From JBDUDR01 sp040002845 (lineage in GTDB: Bacteria; Actinomycetota; Actinomycetes; Propionibacteriales; Nocardioidaceae), in contig JBDUDR010000002.1 of the NCBI GenBank assembly GCA_040002845.1, positions 1 through 59,725 on the forward strand: a stretch of DNA of 59,725 bases, given 5' to 3'. Below, piece after piece: positions 23,565 to 32,014 of this stretch (its first letter is position 1; the number at the start of each line of letters is the position of its first letter). The position numbers and the translations under genes were made by a program. Under the pieces are notes generated by a model. That model saw only the letters and a program-made list of their open reading frames with translations, ran no database searches and was not told the origin of the DNA.

Positions 23565-24488
23565 ATGCACGACGAGACCGGTTTGGTGCACATCGTGGAC
23601 GATGTCGCAGCCCTGGACCCCAAGCCCGACCAGCTGGTGATGCTGCACGCCATGGACGGATTCCTCGACGCGGGCGCGGCCGCCCGACTTGCGGCCGCCC
23701 AGCTGTCGGGCGAAACAGATGGTCCCGTGATCGCCAGCTTCGACCTCGACCAGCTGTACGACTATCGGGCGCGGCGCCCGGCGATGCTGTTCGTGACGGA
23801 TCACTACGAGGAATACTCAACCCCCCGTCTTCTCGTGCGCCTGCTCCACGACGAGACCAGCCAGCCGTACCTACTGCTCAGCGGGCCGGAGCCGGACGTC
23901 GCATGGGAGCGGTTCATCGCCGCGGTGCGCCTGGTCATCGACCGGTTCGGGGTCACCAGCGTCGTTGCCATGGGTGGGGTTCCGATGGCGGTTCCGCACA
24001 CCAGGCCGGTGACGTGGACTGTCCACGGCACGAGTCCTGACGAGCTGCCCGAACACAGGAGCATGTTCAGCGGACAGCTGCGGGTGCCATCCAGCGCCCA
24101 GTCACTGCTGGAGTTCCGGTTGGGCGAATGGGGCTACCAGGCCCTCGGTTTCGTGGCTCACGTGCCCCACTACCTCGCCCAGATGGAGTTCCCGTCGGCA
24201 GCCGCCGCTTTGCTGCGGGCCGTTTCGGACGCGACCGGCCTGAAGTTCGACCTGACAGATGTCGACGCCGCCGGCCAGGCCTCGATAGCGGAGATCTCGA
24301 CGCAGCTGGAAGGCAACGACGAGGTGGCGGAGGTCGTTCGCGCCCTCGAGGCACAGTACGACGCCTTCACTCGCGCTGCTGAGGCCTCCCTGCTCACGGG
24401 CGAGGGGCCGCTGCCGACCGGCGAGGAGCTGGGCGCCGAGTTCGAACGCTTCCTGGCCGGGCTCGACCGGCCTGACGAACGACCCTGA
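23565..24488 (+). CDS. PAC2 family protein
   Basis: 307 aa from the ATG at 23565 (a TTG three bases earlier is possible; AGGGG lies just upstream). The N-terminal part has VMLHAMDGFLDAGAAARLAA and the middle GVTSVVAMGGVPMAVPHTRP, both typical of PAC2 proteins, whose eukaryotic members are proteasome assembly chaperones. In actinobacteria the role of this long PAC2 form is not known, though many of these species encode proteasomes. The C-terminal ~60 residues are acidic and helical. It follows dxs by 151 bp. Confidence 0.87.
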   Translation: MHDETGLVHIVDDVAALDPKPDQLVMLHAMDGFLDAGAAARLAAAQLSGETDGPVIASFDLDQLYDYRARRPAMLFVTDHYEEYSTPRLLVRLLHDETSQPYLLLSGPEPDVAWERFIAAVRLVIDRFGVTSVVAMGGVPMAVPHTRPVTWTVHGTSPDELPEHRSMFSGQLRVPSSAQSLLEFRLGEWGYQALGFVAHVPHYLAQMEFPSAAAALLRAVSDATGLKFDLTDVDAAGQASIAEISTQLEGNDEVAEVVRALEAQYDAFTRAAEASLLTGEGPLPTGEELGAEFERFLAGLDRPDERP

Positions 24489-24539
24489 TGGGTGCAACGG
24501 CCGATTCTCACCGATTCGATCTGACCTGGGAGGCCCGGG

Positions 24540-25403
24540 GTGCCGGACACCCTCGAGGAGCTCATCGACCTGCTCGACCTCGAGACGATCGAGGTCGACC
24601 TCTACCGGGGCCGGCAGCCTGACACCTGGCTACAGCGCGTATTCGGCGGTCAGGTGGCGGCCCAGGCGCAGGTCGCGGGGACGCGTACCGTCGACCCTGA
24701 CCGCTCCATCCATTCGCTGCACGCCTACTTCATCCTGCCCGGCGACACTGCGTTGCCCATCGTCTACGACGTCGAACGCGTACGAGACGGCCGATCGTTC
24801 AGCACCCGGCGCATCGTCGCTCGCCAGCACGGCAGGTCGATCTTCTACATGTCGGCGTCGTTCCATGTGACGGAACCAGGTCTGGAGCACCAAGACGTGA
24901 TGCCGAACGCTCCACCGCCCGAGGACTGTCCGCGGATGGCGGACCTGTTCGCGAAGCAGTTCGGACGCTCGCCGGACGACTGGAGGCACGAATGGGCCGC
25001 GCTGGACGTGAGGTACGCGGGCGACTCGCGGCCGGGAGGTGAGCTCGACGACCCTGCGCATCCTGCTCAGGCGCGCATCTGGTTGAAGGCGGCCGGGAAA
25101 CTTCCCGACGATCCGGTCCTGAATGCCGCGGTCTTCACCTACGCGAGTGACCTGACTCTCCTCTCGTCCACCCTCGTGCCGCACGGCACTCATATCGGTG
25201 CGCCAGGTCTGATGACTGCGTCGCTGGACCACACGATGTGGTTCCATCGGCCGTTCCGGGCGGACGAGTGGAAGCTGTACGACCAGACCTCGCCGTCGGC
25301 AGCCGGGGGCCTCGGCTTCGCCGTCGGGCGGGTCTTCAGCCAGGATGGGCGACTGGTGGCGTCGGTGGCGCAGGAGGGGCTGATCAGGCAGGGCCGAGCC
25401 TGA
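24540..25403 (+). CDS. tesB: Acyl-CoA thioesterase II
   Basis: 287 aa from GTG at 24540, with GGAGG seven bases upstream. It is a double-hotdog TesB protein: VFGGQVAAQAQVAGTRTV, SLHAYFILPGDTALPIVYDV, SFSTRRIVARQHGRSIFYM and, in the second domain, SLDHTMWFHRPFRADEWKLY. Members hydrolyse acyl-CoAs of varied chain length and release free fatty acids; in this context it may act with the beta-oxidation-type genes further along. It starts 51 bp after the PAC2 gene. Confidence 0.92.
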   Translation: MPDTLEELIDLLDLETIEVDLYRGRQPDTWLQRVFGGQVAAQAQVAGTRTVDPDRSIHSLHAYFILPGDTALPIVYDVERVRDGRSFSTRRIVARQHGRSIFYMSASFHVTEPGLEHQDVMPNAPPPEDCPRMADLFAKQFGRSPDDWRHEWAALDVRYAGDSRPGGELDDPAHPAQARIWLKAAGKLPDDPVLNAAVFTYASDLTLLSSTLVPHGTHIGAPGLMTASLDHTMWFHRPFRADEWKLYDQTSPSAAGGLGFAVGRVFSQDGRLVASVAQEGLIRQGRA

Positions 25404-25415
25404 CCCGCGCGCTCC

Positions 25416-25637
25416 TCAGGGTCTGCGGGCGGCGCGGACGCTGCTGAGCAGGGACAGGGCGAGGAGCGTCAGGACCGCGAGTGGCAGGAACCACCACACC
25501 GTGCGATGACTGCGGGCGAGAGTTCCGGTCACCGCGATCGCTGCGACTACCCCGGCGGCCAGCCGCCAGTCGTCGCCGACGATGAAGTCCCACCAGAACG
25601 AGCCGAAGGCGCGCAGCCAGCCGCCGATGGTGTTCAC
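25416..25637 (-). CDS. Small membrane protein of unknown function
   Basis: 73 aa from the GTG at 25637, which overlaps the TGA of the upstream membrane-protein gene (GTGA). It has an N-terminal amphipathic stretch (GGWLRAFGSFWWDFIVGDDW) and two hydrophobic helices (LAAGVVAAIAVTGTLA and VWWFLPLAVLTLLALSLLSS). It ends with the basic RAARRP. A longer frame to 25781 runs inside the neighbour and is not favoured. Tight coupling suggests a subunit or partner of the COG4280-type protein. I do not recognise a named family. Confidence 0.7.
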   Translation of the reverse strand: MNTIGGWLRAFGSFWWDFIVGDDWRLAAGVVAAIAVTGTLARSHRTVWWFLPLAVLTLLALSLLSSVRAARRP

Positions 25638-26422
25638 GGGTGCACCCCGACCTGGTGGCCTGCGTCGGGGGGTACGGGACCATCGTGGGCACGCAGCCTC
25701 CGCAGCCCGACGGTGAGCAGCAGCGCTACCCCCGTCACGACCACGATGACCGCCAGCAGAGCTGTGTCGTTGCCCGGCCACTCAACGCCTACGCCCTCGG
25801 CTGACCAGAAGGTGCCGAAAGAGGTGAGCAGCACGCCAACGGCGAACTTCATCGTGTTCTCCGGTACACGAGCCAACGGGCCGCGGATGGCGAAACCGGC
25901 CGCGGCGACGCACAGGATCGCAGCGACAGCACCAAGCGTCGCCAACGGGATGCTGCCTTGGTTCGAGCCGAACGTCACGACGATGAAAGCGACCTCGAGC
26001 CCCTCGAGTAGCACGCCCTTGAACGACAGCGTGAACGCGTACCAGTCGGCGATGACGGCACGGCCGCGGCGCTCCGCCGCGTGGGCAGCGGCCAGCTCCC
26101 GGGCGTAGATGACGTCCTCGTTGTGGCGGGCCTTGAACCCCGATGCGCGCAGGATGGCCTTCCGGAGCCAGCCGAGACCGAAGATCAGCAACAGGCCGCC
26201 GACAAGCACCCGTAGCGCGTCGATGGGCACCAGCGTCAGGGCTGGACCGAGCGCGGCGACGATGAGGGCCAGCGCGGCCAAGGCCGCGGCAACGCCCTGC
26301 AGGGCGGAGCGCCAGCCGCGGCTCACTCCCACAGCGAGCACGATCGTCAGCGCCTCCACCGCTTCGACGCCACACGCCAGGAACACGGCGGACACCAAGA
26401 GGACATCACGCAAGGGACTCAC
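25634..26422 (-). CDS. COG4280-type integral membrane protein
   Basis: 262 aa from GTG at 26422. About seven hydrophobic segments alternate with short loops. Conserved acidic residues lie inside membrane stretches: CGVEAVEALTIVLAVGVSRG near the N-terminus and FKGVLLEGLEVAFIVVTFGS in the middle. This E-x-x-E-A and E-G-x-E pattern is that of COG4280 proteins and recalls cation transporters of the iron permease or UPF0016/LysE type. Metal transport is plausible but not shown. It is coupled to the small membrane protein downstream. Confidence 0.72.
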   Translation of the reverse strand: MSPLRDVLLVSAVFLACGVEAVEALTIVLAVGVSRGWRSALQGVAAALAALALIVAALGPALTLVPIDALRVLVGGLLLIFGLGWLRKAILRASGFKARHNEDVIYARELAAAHAAERRGRAVIADWYAFTLSFKGVLLEGLEVAFIVVTFGSNQGSIPLATLGAVAAILCVAAAGFAIRGPLARVPENTMKFAVGVLLTSFGTFWSAEGVGVEWPGNDTALLAVIVVVTGVALLLTVGLRRLRAHDGPVPPDAGHQVGVHP

Positions 26423-26452
26423 GACCTGCCGACCTCACGGGGCGTGGCTTCG

Positions 26453-27448
26453 TCACCGGGCGCTACTCTCGCGCCACGTGGCGAGCAACTCGGCCTCCCG
26501 GTCGGGGCCGAGACCAACCTCGGGCCGCAGTGGCGAGTCTTGGGTGCGCATCCAGGCCCAGGTGTCGACCACCGTCTCAGACAGTGTCCGCGGCGAGAGC
26601 CCGGTCGACTGCGCGGCGGAGGTGTCGAGGGCCATCACGTTCTCGTCGGCGCCTTCGGCCCACAACGGCATCGAGCCGCCGTCAACGCCATTCGCGGTCA
26701 GAAAGTCGGCGTCCGCCCAGACCAGGGAGGTTCCGGGTGCCGCGACCGCTGCCGCTGTGGTGTCGAGGAGATCACGCATCGAGAACGGAGGCGCCGGAGA
26801 GGCCGCATGGAACGAACCGGAAACCTGATGCTCAGCAAGCGAGATAGTCCAGGTGGCCAGGTCGCGAGCATCGATGACCTGCATGGCGGCATGCGATGGC
26901 CCAGGACACAAGACGTCGCCGCCGCGGGCGATCCGGTCAACCCACCAGGTGAACCTGCCCGAGTGGTCCCATGGTCCGACCACATACGTCGGACGAACCA
27001 CGCTGAGTGCGTCGCGGTAGGCCAGCGTTGCGGCACGCTCGCACTCGACCTTCAAGCCGCCGTACGTCTGGTCCGTGACCTCTTCCACATCCTTGTCCTC
27101 CAGCTCTGCCAGTGGTGTCGACTCGTCGGCACCGGGCGCGCTGGGCTCGTCGTACGCGGAGACCGAGGAGATGAAGACATGGTGCCCACCGCGACCTCCC
27201 AGCGCCTGTGCGAGAGCCCGGACCTGACGCGGCACGTACGCACAGACGTCGAAGGTCGCGTCGAACGACCGACCCGCCAGCGCGCTGAGGTCACCGTCTC
27301 GGTCGGCGAGCAGATGCGTGGCCTCGGGAAAGAGCTGAGATCCGGTCTTGCCACGGTGCAGAAGCGTCACCTCGTGACCCGCTGCGAGCGCCGCCTCCAC
27401 CATCGAGCGACCGACGAACTGAGTGCCTCCGATGAACAGCATGCGCAT
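26453..27448 (-). CDS. NAD-dependent epimerase/dehydratase (extended SDR) family protein
   Basis: 331 aa from the ATG at 27448 (MRMLFIGGTQFVGRSMVEAA). The Rossmann loop is G-G-T-x-F-V-G. FISSVSAYDEPS and QTYGGLKVECE supply the Ser and Y-x-x-x-K catalytic residues. The frame stays open far upstream, but the Rossmann start fixes the N-terminus. Enzymes of this form act on NDP-sugars or related compounds; the substrate is unknown. It diverges from the methyltransferase gene. Confidence 0.85.
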   Translation of the reverse strand: MRMLFIGGTQFVGRSMVEAALAAGHEVTLLHRGKTGSQLFPEATHLLADRDGDLSALAGRSFDATFDVCAYVPRQVRALAQALGGRGGHHVFISSVSAYDEPSAPGADESTPLAELEDKDVEEVTDQTYGGLKVECERAATLAYRDALSVVRPTYVVGPWDHSGRFTWWVDRIARGGDVLCPGPSHAAMQVIDARDLATWTISLAEHQVSGSFHAASPAPPFSMRDLLDTTAAAVAAPGTSLVWADADFLTANGVDGGSMPLWAEGADENVMALDTSAAQSTGLSPRTLSETVVDTWAWMRTQDSPLRPEVGLGPDREAELLATWRESSAR

Positions 27449-27487
27449 GGACCCGAAGCGTACGCCGGAGCATCTGATCGCCCCGTC

Positions 27488-27493
27488 TAGGCT
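27488..27493 (+). promoter_or_regulatory. -10 hexamer TAGGCT before the methyltransferase gene
   Basis: TAGGCT ends six bases before the ATG at 27500; no Shine-Dalgarno sequence is present, so the transcript is probably leaderless. Confidence 0.5.
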
Positions 27494-27499
27494 GACCCA

Positions 27500-28300
27500 A
27501 TGCCGTTGACCGCAACCGCCCAGTGGGCGCAGCAACTGGCCGCGTGGGCGATCGACCCGAGGATCTTGGCCGCCGCCCCCGAGTCGCCCTGGGGCTTCCC
27601 ACCTGCGCTGTTCAAGGCAGACCGTCGGGTGGATGCGGTCGGCGGGCTGGGTGCGACAGTCGAGCGGGTCGCGGAGATCCTGCAGGATGGCGGCTCTGTC
27701 CTCGACGTGGGATGCGGGGGCGGAGGCGCGACCATCCCGGCCTTGTCGGCAGGGGTCGTTGCCGTCGGGGTGGACGAGTCGGAGGCCATGTTGCAGGAGT
27801 ACGCAACGGCCGCGGCCGCCCGCGGCGCACTTGTGCATACCGTTCGTGGCACCTACCCCGATGTGGCTGCCCAGATTCCGCTCTGCGACGTGGTGGTGGC
27901 GGCCAACGTCGTCTACAACGTGCCGGTCATCGACGACTTCCTGCGGGCACTTGCCGCTCAGGCGACCCGGCGCGTGGTGATCGAGCTGACAGAGCGCCAT
28001 CCCCTGACTTCGCTAGGCCCGTTGTGGCTCCACTTTCACGGACAGGCCAGGCCCGATGGTCCTACGTACGAGCGGTTCCTTGCGGTGCTGGAGGAGCTCG
28101 GCATCGGGTACCAGATCGAGCTGGGGCAGCGCGAGCCTACGATCCGCACCGCAGATCCCGAGGCGTACGCGGAGTGGACCCGCCGTCGGTTGTGCCTGGG
28201 CCCGGAGCGCCAGCCGGAGGTCGACCGGCTGCTGACCGAGATGGGACCGCCTCCGCTGATCAACGTGGCCACGATCTGGTGGGACCGTGCGGCCGGTTGA
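27500..28300 (+). CDS. Class I SAM-dependent methyltransferase
   Basis: 266 aa. Motif I is VLDVGCGGGGATIPAL, followed by an acidic residue after beta-2 (VGVDESEAML), and motif IV-like DVVVAANVVYNVP. This is the seven-strand Rossmann methyltransferase core. The N-terminal ~45 residues (WAIDPRILAAAPESPWGFPP) and the C-terminal part are not of a recognised subtype, so the acceptor is unknown. It is divergent from the epimerase gene. Confidence 0.85.
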   Translation: MPLTATAQWAQQLAAWAIDPRILAAAPESPWGFPPALFKADRRVDAVGGLGATVERVAEILQDGGSVLDVGCGGGGATIPALSAGVVAVGVDESEAMLQEYATAAAARGALVHTVRGTYPDVAAQIPLCDVVVAANVVYNVPVIDDFLRALAAQATRRVVIELTERHPLTSLGPLWLHFHGQARPDGPTYERFLAVLEELGIGYQIELGQREPTIRTADPEAYAEWTRRRLCLGPERQPEVDRLLTEMGPPPLINVATIWWDRAAG

Positions 28301-28328
28301 TCGCCTTGCGTTGACAACCGCACCCAAC

Positions 28329-28361
28329 GTCGGTGATGCCGAAATGTCGGTGATGCCGAAA
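28329..28361. repeat. Tandem 17-bp repeat, two copies
   Basis: GTCGGTGATGCCGAAA occurs at 28329-28344 and again at 28346-28361, a period of 17. It lies 90 bp upstream of the secreted M23 peptidase and could be a regulator-binding site or a simple slippage product. Confidence 0.6.
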
Positions 28362-28450
28362 CAGCGACAACTGCCGCGTCTGGAGTTACTGTTGGCCCTT
28401 CAAGAGGCTCAGGTGACTGATGTGACCTAACCACTCTCGGGAGGCCGGTG

Positions 28451-29659
28451 ATGTGGACGGTGGCCCCGCGGTCCCACCAGATGGCGGCCACCTCGGTGCT
28501 GGTGATCGCGTCGACGGCGCTGGTCTGCGGACCGGCCAGTGCACGCTTGGCGCCTGACCGCGGCGCCCCCGGCTACCAGCTGCCTTTCCCGTGTGGGCAG
28601 ACCTGGGACGGCACCAGCCGCGACAGCCACAGTCCGAGCAGGTACGCGATCGACTTCAACCGGGAGGGTGCCTACGGCGACCTTGTGGTGGCCTCGTCCC
28701 CGGGCGTCGTCGCAAGCGTCACCAACCTCGGGAACACGAGCTATGGCCGTTACATCGTGATCGACCACGGGCACGGCCACAGCAGCCTGCACGCCCACCT
28801 GTCGAGGTTTCTGGTGGTTGCGGGCCAGACGGTCGACCTGGGGCAGCCGATCGGTCTGGTCGGCGACAGCGGTGGGGCCGAGGGCGCCCATCTGCATTAC
28901 GAACAGCGCCTCGACAAGATCGACCAGCCTGCCGTTTTCGACGGAACACCCTTCAGGTACAACACATCGATAGCGTCCTCCAACTGCCCGGCAGTTCCGC
29001 TGGCCGGAGACTGGAACGGCGATCGTCGAGGTGATGTCGGAGTGTTCAAGCGCAATGCGGGTGGGGCCGTGTTCGCGTTGCGGATGCCGGACGGCGAACG
29101 TCACGTCATCGCGTTCGGTACGGCCTCCGACGTGCCCGTCGTCGGTGACTGGGACGGCAGGGGGCAGGCCGACGTCGGGGTCTGGCGCCAACCCGTGCAC
29201 AGGTTCGTACTGCGACATGGCGACGGATCGACCACCAGCATCCGGCTGGGAGGTGTGACTGCCTTGCCGGTGACCGGCGACTGGGACGGCGACGGGCGTA
29301 CCGAGGTCGGCGTGTGGCGTCCGGACAGCTCCACGTTCGTCCTGCGCGACCAGGTCGGAGGGCGCACCTGGCGGCAGCTCGGGATCACCCGCGACCTTCC
29401 GGTCACCGGCGACTGGAACGGCGATGCACGCACCGACATCGGCGTCTACGACCCGGTTCGGCACTCCTGGGAGCTGCAGCTGCCCGATGGCTCCAGCGTC
29501 ACCCACTCCTTCGGGAGCGCCGGTGATCTACCGGTCACCGGTGACTGGAACGGTAACGGGGTCACCGATCTTGGCGTCTGGTCGCCCGCGACCGCGACCT
29601 TCACCATGAGGTACCCCGGCGGTCACACGGTGCGGTTGGTGTTCGGGAAGCGCCGCTGA
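28451..29659 (+). CDS. Secreted M23-family peptidase-like protein with five FG-GAP/VCBS-like repeats
   Basis: 402 aa from the ATG at 28451, with GGAGG seven bases upstream. A signal peptide spans about residues 1-32 (core ATSVLVIASTALVCG, cleavage near ASA). The LytM/M23 domain (about 55-160) has H60-x7-D68 (SHSPSRYAIDF), IDHGHGHSSLHAHLS and H147-L-H149 (GAHLHYEQ), matching the zinc ligands of an actinobacterial M23 subgroup. Five repeats follow, each with G-D-W-(N/D)-G-(D/N) then (D/E)-(V/I/L)-G-V (for example PVTGDWDGDGRTEVGVW), about 45-50 residues apart. They may form a calcium-binding propeller-like adhesive part. It probably trims peptidoglycan outside the cell. Confidence 0.85.
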   Translation: MWTVAPRSHQMAATSVLVIASTALVCGPASARLAPDRGAPGYQLPFPCGQTWDGTSRDSHSPSRYAIDFNREGAYGDLVVASSPGVVASVTNLGNTSYGRYIVIDHGHGHSSLHAHLSRFLVVAGQTVDLGQPIGLVGDSGGAEGAHLHYEQRLDKIDQPAVFDGTPFRYNTSIASSNCPAVPLAGDWNGDRRGDVGVFKRNAGGAVFALRMPDGERHVIAFGTASDVPVVGDWDGRGQADVGVWRQPVHRFVLRHGDGSTTSIRLGGVTALPVTGDWDGDGRTEVGVWRPDSSTFVLRDQVGGRTWRQLGITRDLPVTGDWNGDARTDIGVYDPVRHSWELQLPDGSSVTHSFGSAGDLPVTGDWNGNGVTDLGVWSPATATFTMRYPGGHTVRLVFGKRR

Positions 29660-29671
29660 CCGCCCACCGGC

Positions 29672-30550
29672 TCAGCCCGGCGTAACCAAGCCGCTGACGT
29701 GCGGCGTGCCCTCTCGCGCGTCGGCAAGGGCGAACCGCACCACCTCATCGTGCATCGTCGTGGTGTACGCGACGTCGGCAGGCAACAGGATCGGCTTGCT
29801 GAACTTCGCCTCGACTGTATAGGTGGCAGGCAACCGACCAGCCAGCCCGGCCAGACATCGAGCCAGGCTCCACATGCCCTGCGCGATCTGGCGGTGGAAC
29901 CCGAACGGCCGGGCTGTAATCGCATACAGATGGATCGGATTGCGGTCGCCCGAGACGGCTGCATAGCGCCTGCCCAGGTCGACCGGCAACCGCCATTCGA
30001 CGGGACTGGGCGGCAGCGGGGCCGGTTTGTCGCGCTGGCCGGTCGGATGACCGCTGCCGCGCCTCAGCAACGTGGTGAGCTCTGCCCAGACGACGCTGCC
30101 CTGGACCCTCGCCGTGGTGACGACGTCGAACTGCCGTCCCCGGGGGTGCGGACGCAGGTTGGCGGCGCCTACTTCGAGGTCGAGTCGTTCGGAGGTCTGC
30201 ACGGGGCGAAGCTGCGTGATCGAGTTGTGGACGTGCACCAGCCCGAGGGCGGGGAAGGGAAAGCGCCGGTCTGTCAGCAGCGCCAGCTGCAGGCCGAACG
30301 CCAGGACGTGTGGATACGTGACAGGCACCGTGGCCTGTAGCCCGAATCCGCACAGCCGGTTGTAGGCGGCCAGGTGACCCAGGTCTATCGGCTGGTCCGG
30401 TCGCCTGACCACCAGGTCGGGGAGGCCGCGACCATCGCGACGGATGCCGGGGATCGACGACAGCCCAGGAATCCCGGTGACAGCTGCCCTCGCCATCAGC
30501 GCAAGTGTCGAGGGTGCTCGCCGGTAGCTCTTGACGCTGTGGGTCGCCAT
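29672..30550 (-). CDS. htdX: MaoC-like (R)-specific 3-hydroxyacyl dehydratase, HtdX-like
   Basis: 292 aa from the ATG at 30550. It is a double-hotdog protein. The C-terminal domain has the hydratase-2 motif AAVSGDRNPIHLYAITARPF followed by GFHRQIAQGM, giving the Asp-His pair. The N-terminal domain includes YPHVLAFGLQLALLTDRRFP. It dehydrates 3-hydroxyacyl-CoA or -ACP in fatty acid elongation or degradation. It begins four bases after the fabG4-like gene ends. The same pair, facing fadA2, occurs in Mycobacterium tuberculosis (htdX, fabG4, fadA2), which supports the symbol. Confidence 0.87.
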   Translation of the reverse strand: MATHSVKSYRRAPSTLALMARAAVTGIPGLSSIPGIRRDGRGLPDLVVRRPDQPIDLGHLAAYNRLCGFGLQATVPVTYPHVLAFGLQLALLTDRRFPFPALGLVHVHNSITQLRPVQTSERLDLEVGAANLRPHPRGRQFDVVTTARVQGSVVWAELTTLLRRGSGHPTGQRDKPAPLPPSPVEWRLPVDLGRRYAAVSGDRNPIHLYAITARPFGFHRQIAQGMWSLARCLAGLAGRLPATYTVEAKFSKPILLPADVAYTTTMHDEVVRFALADAREGTPHVSGLVTPG

Positions 30551-30554
30551 CGGC

Positions 30555-31898
30555 TCAGGCGCCCAGCAGGCTCTGGCCGCAGACACGCAGCACATTGCCG
30601 TTCACGCCGGTTGAGGCCGGATTGGCGAACCAGGCAATGGCCTCCGCGACGTCGACGGGCTGACCGCCTTGTCCGAGCGAGTTCATCCGGCGTCCGGCTT
30701 CGCGGATCACCCGCGGAACCTGCCCAGTCATCTGCGTCTCGATGAATCCGGGCGCGACAGCGTTCACCGTGATGCCCCGGCTCGCGTGGCGGGGGGCGAA
30801 GGCCTCGACGAGCCCGATGACGCCTGCTTTCGAGGTCGCATAGTTGGTCTGCCCGACGTTCCCGGCGATGCCGGCGATCGACGAGACCCCGACTATTCGA
30901 CCGTTGTCTCGCACTAGCTTCTGTGTCAGGAGCTCCGTCGTGATCCGCTCCGGCGCCGTCAGGTTGACCGCCACGGTCGAGCGCCAGGCGTCCTCCTTCA
31001 TGTTGGCCAGCCGCTTGTCACGGGTGATGCCCGCGTTGTGCACGACGATGTCGACGCCGCCGTGCTCGCTCACGTGGTGCGCGATGCGCTGTGGCGCGTC
31101 GACCCCCGCGATGTCGAGCGTGAGGGCGTGGCCACCCAGCTCGTCCATCAGCTCGGTCAGCGCTGAACCGGCAGCGGGGACGTCGAGTCCGATCACGGTG
31201 GCGCCGTCGCGGGTGAGCACCCGGGCGATGGCTGCCCCGATCCCACGGGCGGCTCCGGTCACCAACGCCACGGTCTCCGCCAGAGGCCTGCGCCAGTCGC
31301 TGACCCGCGCGGGACCGGGGGTGTCTGTGCTGCCGATCCTGATCACCTGCCCGGAGACATAGGCAGATTTCGGGGAGAGCAGGAAACCGAGGGTGGAGGT
31401 GATCTCTGGCTCGTGACCCTCAGTCACACGGACGAGCTGCACCGTCGAGCCCCGACCGACCTCCTTGCCCAGCGAGCGGACGAAGCCCTCGAGCGCGCGC
31501 TGAGCGATCCGCTCGGTTTCGGACTGGCGTGGCCCTGGCGATGTCCCGAGGACGATGACCCGACCGCACCTGGACAGGCTGCGCATGACCGGCGTGAAGA
31601 ACGCTGGCACGGCCTGCAGGGCCGGGGAGTGGGTGATGCCGGTGGCGTCGAACACGATCCCTTTGTGCCGCCGACCGGGAGTCGCGGTGGCAACGGTGGT
31701 GATGTCCAGCACGCTCAGGGCTGCGGTGAGGGGCTCGCCGAGTCGTCCGTCGGGCGCCGAGCCGACCAGGACCGTGCCGGTCACGAGTGGATCGCCGGCG
31801 CGGTAGCGCTCCAACGGCGTCGGGCGGGGTAAACCGAGGTTCTTGAGGATGAACCCGCCCACCGGTGTCCCGGCTAGGGCCAGGTAACGGTCACCCAT
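30555..31898 (-). CDS. fabG4: High-molecular-weight 3-oxoacyl-ACP/CoA reductase, FabG4-like
   Basis: 447 aa, longer than the ~250 aa of ordinary FabG. The first ~200 residues form a flavodoxin-like domain (LGLPRPTPLERYRAGDPLV, then RIAQRALEGFVRSLGKE). The C-terminal ketoreductase domain has VTGAARGIGAAIARVL, VHNAGITRDKRLANM, SSIAGIAGNVGQTNYATSK (S-Y-K triad) and VNAVAPGFIETQMT. This two-domain layout is that of mycobacterial FabG4, which prefers NADH and long 3-oxoacyl-CoA. It is the first gene of an operon with htdX and diverges from fadA2 across 116 bp. Confidence 0.92.
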   Translation of the reverse strand: MGDRYLALAGTPVGGFILKNLGLPRPTPLERYRAGDPLVTGTVLVGSAPDGRLGEPLTAALSVLDITTVATATPGRRHKGIVFDATGITHSPALQAVPAFFTPVMRSLSRCGRVIVLGTSPGPRQSETERIAQRALEGFVRSLGKEVGRGSTVQLVRVTEGHEPEITSTLGFLLSPKSAYVSGQVIRIGSTDTPGPARVSDWRRPLAETVALVTGAARGIGAAIARVLTRDGATVIGLDVPAAGSALTELMDELGGHALTLDIAGVDAPQRIAHHVSEHGGVDIVVHNAGITRDKRLANMKEDAWRSTVAVNLTAPERITTELLTQKLVRDNGRIVGVSSIAGIAGNVGQTNYATSKAGVIGLVEAFAPRHASRGITVNAVAPGFIETQMTGQVPRVIREAGRRMNSLGQGGQPVDVAEAIAWFANPASTGVNGNVLRVCGQSLLGA

Positions 31899-32014
31899 CG
31901 GCGATGTGTCCCATCTCGAAGTAACTGCAGGTGCTCCACGCGGCGGGGCAACTGTAACTTTCGGGGTAACGAGGAGTCCAAGCTCGCCAACAACCCTTAG
32001 CCGTTGGAGCCCAG

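Noticed and set aside
28301..28450. Possible c-di-AMP (ydaO-yuaA) riboswitch upstream of the wall peptidase
   Set aside because: The conserved blocks of that class are not visible, and the 150-bp gap is mostly taken by the 17-bp tandem repeat.
31899..32014. Repeated GTAAC motifs in the fabG4/fadA2 divergent gap as an operator
   Set aside because: The copies vary in spacing and orientation and no clean palindrome forms; too weak to list as a site.
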